From: Hydractinia symbiolongicarpus
Taxonomy: Eukaryota; Cnidaria; Hydrozoa; Anthoathecata; Hydractiniidae
Direction: 5' to 3'
Assembly (NCBI RefSeq): GCF_029227915.1
Contig: NC_079876.1
Span: forward strand, 8,186,001-8,250,000
DNA: 64,000 bases
This document shows, piece after piece, positions 61,222 to 64,000 of this stretch. The notes under the pieces are model-generated. The model saw only the letters and a list, made by a program, of their open reading frames with translations. It made no database searches and was not told the DNA's origin. Both the position numbers and the translations under genes were made by a program. The stretch's first letter is position 1, and each line of letters starts with the position of its first letter.

Positions 61222-61693
61222 GTCTCATGGGCTTTAGTGGTAAAATAATAATTTAAAAAATCGTTTGGGAAATGAGTTTACTCCCTGGGTACTTTCTTTG
61301 TATACTTTTGACTATACGGGCCGAGTCCAGGATTTACGGGAAATCGCAGGTTTTCGTTTGCCGGCGATTAAACTTCTTTCATTCAGCGTCTCATCAAAAA
61401 TGAAAACATTTTTAAAAACTACAAGTCTCATGCGTTTTAGTGGTGAAAAAGTAATTTAAAAAATCGTTCGGGAAATGAGTTTACTCCCTGGGTACTTTCT
61501 TTGTATACTTTTGACTATACGGGCCAAGCCCGGGATTTACGGGAAATCGCGGGTTTTCGTTTGCCGGCGATTAAACTTCTTTTATTCAGCGTCTCATCAA
61601 AAATAAAAACATTTTTAAAAACTACAAGTCTTATGCGTTTTAGTGGTGAAAAAATAATTTAAAAAATCGTTTTGGAAATGAGTTTACTCCCTG

Positions 61694-61738
61694 AAAAAAA
61701 CCTATAAAAATTCGTTCGGGAAATGAGTTTACTCACTG
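61694..61738 (+). repeat. 45-bp insertion in a variant monomer, copy 3
   Basis: Identical joints to the other copies. It is only 1,668 bp beyond copy 2, so the variant was spread here by a smaller exchange rather than by the 4.9-kb duplication. Confidence 0.9.
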
Positions 61739-62956
61739 GGTACTTTCCTTGTATACTTTTAACTATACGGGCCGAGACCGGGATTTACGGGAAATCGCGG
61801 GTTTTCGTTTGCCGGCGATTAAACTTCTTTTGTTCAGCGTCTTATCAAAAATGAAAACATTTTTAAAAACTACAAGTCTTATGCGTTTTAGTGGTGAAAA
61901 AATAATTTAAAAACTCGTTTTGGAAATGCGTTTACTGCCTGGGTACTTTCTTTGTATACTTTTGACTATACGGGCCGAGTCCAGGATTTACGGCAAATCG
62001 CAGGTTTTCGTTTGCCGGCGATTAAACTTCTTTTATTCAGCGTCTCATCAAAAATGAAAACATTTTTGAAAACTACAAGTCTCATGCGTTTTAGTGGTGA
62101 ATAAATAATTTAAAAAATCGTTCGGGAAATGAGTTTACACCCTGGGTACTTTCTTTGTATACTTTTGACTATACAGGCCGAGTCCAGGATTTACGGGAAA
62201 TCGCAGGTTTTCGTTTGCCGGCGATTAAACTTCTTTTATTCAGCGTCTCATCAAAAATGAAAACATTTTTGAAAACTACAAGTCTCATACGTTTTAGTGG
62301 TGAAAAAATAAATTAAAAATTCGTTTGGGAAATGAGTTTACTCACTGGGTGCTTTCCTTGTATACTTTTAACTATACGGGCCGAGTCCGGGATTTACGGG
62401 AAATCGCGGGTTTTCGTTTGCCGGCGATTAAACTTCTTTTATTCAGCGTCTCATCAAAAATGAAAACATTTTTAAAAACTACAAGTCTCATGGGCTTTAG
62501 TGGTAAAATAATAATTTAAAAAATCGTTTGGGAAATGAGTTTACTCCCTGGGTACTTTCTTTGTATACTTTTGACTATACGGGCCGAGTCCAGGATTTAC
62601 GGGAAATCGCAGGTTTTCGTTTGCCGGCGATTAAACTTCTTTCATTCAGCGTCTCATCAAAAATGAAAATATTTTTAAAAACTACAAGTCTCATGCGTTT
62701 TAGTGGTGAAAAAGTAATTTAAAAAATCGTTCGGAAAATGAGTTTACTCCCTGGGTACTTTCTTTGTATACTTTTGACTATACGGGCCAAGCCCGGGATT
62801 TACGGGAAATCGCGGGTTTTCGTTTGCCGGCGATTAAACTTCTTTTATTCAGCGTCTCATCAAAAATGAAAACATTTTTAAAAACTACAAGTCTTATGCG
62901 TTTTAGTGGTGAAAAAATAATTTAAAAAATCGTTTTGGAAATGAGTTTACTCCCTG

Positions 62957-63001
62957 AAAAAAACCTATAAAAATTCGTTCGGGAAATGAGTTTACTCACT
63001 G
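62957..63001 (+). repeat. 45-bp insertion in a variant monomer, copy 4
   Basis: Identical insertion, 1,263 bp after copy 3. The monomer following it has GGCAATTAAAC (63,077) where copies 1-3 have GGCGATTAAAC. Confidence 0.9.
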
Positions 63002-64000
63002 GGTACTTTCCTTGTATACTTTTAACTATACGGGCCGAGACCGGGATTTACGGGAAATCGCGGGTTTTCGTTTGCCGGCAATTAAACTTCTTTTGTTCAG
63101 CGTCTTATCAAAAATGAAAACATTTTTAAAAACTACAAGTCTCGTGGGCTTTAGTGGTGAAATAATAATTTAAAAAATCGTTTGGGAAATGAGTTTACTC
63201 CCTGGGTACTTTCTTTGTATACTTTTGACTATACGGGCCGAGTCCAGGATTTACGGGAAATCGCAGGTTTTCGTTTGCCGGCGATTAAACTTCTTTTATT
63301 CAGCGTCTCATCAAAAATGAAAACATTTTTAAAAACTACAAGTCTCATGCGTTTTAGTGGTGAAAAAGTAATTTAAAAAATCGTTCGGGAAATGAGTTTA
63401 CTCCCTGGGTACTTTCTTTGTATACTTTTGACTATACGGGCCAAGCCCGGGATTTACGGGAAATCGCGGGTTTTCGTTTGCCGGCGATTAAACTGCTTTT
63501 ATTCAGCGTCTCATCAAAAATGAAAACATTTTTAAAAACTACAAGACTCATGGGCTTTAGTGGTGAAATAATAATTAAAAAATCGTTCGGGAAATGAGTT
63601 TACTCCCTGGGTACTTTCTTTGTATACTTTTGACTATACGGGCCCAGCCCGGGATTTACGGAAAATCGCGTGTTTTTGTTTGCCGGCGATTAAACTTCTT
63701 TTATTCAGCGTCTCATCAAAAATGAAAACATTTTTGAAAACTACAAGTCTCATGCGTTTTAGTGGTGAAAAAATAATTTAAAAAATCGTTCGGGAAATGA
63801 GTTTACTCCCTGGGTACTTTCTTTGTATACTTTTGACTATACGGGCCAAGCCGGGATTTACGGGAAATCGCGGGTTTTCGTTTGCCGGCGATTAAACTTC
63901 TTTTATTCAGCGTCTCATCAAAAATGAAAACATTTTTAAAAACTACAAGTCTTATGCGTTTTAGTGGTGAAAAAATAATTTAAAAAATCGTTCTGGAAAT

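Larger units (their letters stand above)
16170..64000 (+). repeat. Satellite DNA array, right arm (about 203-bp monomer, about 236 copies)
   Basis: This continues the left-arm satellite in the same orientation. It resumes at 16,170 with the seven A residues that follow GGT in the interrupted monomer and runs to the window edge. From about 25 kb onward two subtypes tend to alternate: one reads TTCGGGAAATG...CTCCCTGGG and the other TTCTGGAAATG...CTCACAGGG. Further subtypes carry AAACCTCTTTCATTAAGCG with GAAAACGCGGG, or GTTTGACAGCG, or a TATATAAAATCG variant. The array is organised into higher-order repeats of different sizes, listed separately. No gene, RNA gene or second mobile element is visible. 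Confidence 0.98.
61222..64000 (+). repeat. Satellite domain with 248-bp variant monomers and CCAGGATTTACGG subtype
   Basis: About thirteen monomers. The CCAGGATTTACGG / GCAGGTTTTCG / GAAAAAGTAATTT monomer recurs at 61,265, 62,528 and 63,182 (offsets 1,263 and 654 bp). These offsets equal five or two ordinary monomers plus one 248-bp variant, so the variant monomer is now part of the local higher-order unit. The last monomers, from about 63,590, return to the general consensus. Confidence 0.82.

Noticed and set aside
16170-64000. A second mobile element or gene in the right arm
   Set aside because: I followed the monomer phase through the arm; the only departures are single-base changes, 1-2-bp indels, one-monomer gains or losses, and the four 45-bp insertions, which are themselves satellite-derived.

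Overview
The window is almost entirely one tandem satellite DNA array, interrupted once by a non-LTR retrotransposon (LINE). The monomer is about 203 bp (most are 202 or 203 bp). Roughly 295 head-to-tail copies, all in one orientation, fill 1-11,956 and 16,170-64,000. I see no host protein gene, tRNA, rRNA or CRISPR array. A long homogeneous satellite plus an AP-endonuclease/reverse-transcriptase LINE means a eukaryotic, almost certainly metazoan, heterochromatic region (pericentromeric, centromeric or subtelomeric). The LINE is AT-rich, and its ORF1 ends in an SGNH-hydrolase (esterase-like) domain of the kind known from CR1/L2-type elements of cnidarians and other marine invertebrates. A cnidarian or similar invertebrate host is my best guess, but this is inference.

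Layout. (1) 1-11,956: about 59 monomers, including an 8-mer higher-order repeat (HOR) of 1,618 bp in three copies (1,800-6,853; the middle copy has a ninth monomer) and a 9-mer HOR (7,321-11,570) with a 3-monomer insertion between its copies. (2) 11,957-16,148: one LINE on the minus strand with an intact ORF1 (SGNH protein, 360 aa), an ORF2 (endonuclease plus reverse transcriptase, about 950 aa) broken by a 1-nt frameshift and an in-frame TAA, a short 3' UTR with AATAAA, and an A-rich tail. A 21-bp satellite fragment (16,149-16,169) sits at its 5' junction. No target-site duplication is visible, and the interrupted satellite monomer reads straight through once the insert is removed. (3) 16,170-47,557: a mosaic of local HORs of 2, 3, 4, 5, 6, 7, 8 and 10 monomers, several nearly identical. 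(4) 47,558-61,221: nested long HORs, an 18-mer (3,645 bp) and a 25-monomer block (5,110 bp) duplicated in tandem, with one monomer deleted from the second copy. (5) 61,222-64,000: a domain rich in a variant monomer carrying a 45-bp internal insertion (about 248 bp), found at four places.

The short open reading frames scattered through the satellite are by-products of the repeat and are not annotated as genes. The biological interest lies in the array: recent and repeated unequal exchange at many block sizes, sharply defined monomer subtypes, undepleted CpG, phased CGGG blocks inside each monomer, and a retroelement that died inside the satellite with an unusual 5' junction. All HOR boundaries are read by eye and are approximate to tens of bases. 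High identity between blocks also means assembly collapse or expansion cannot be excluded from sequence alone.
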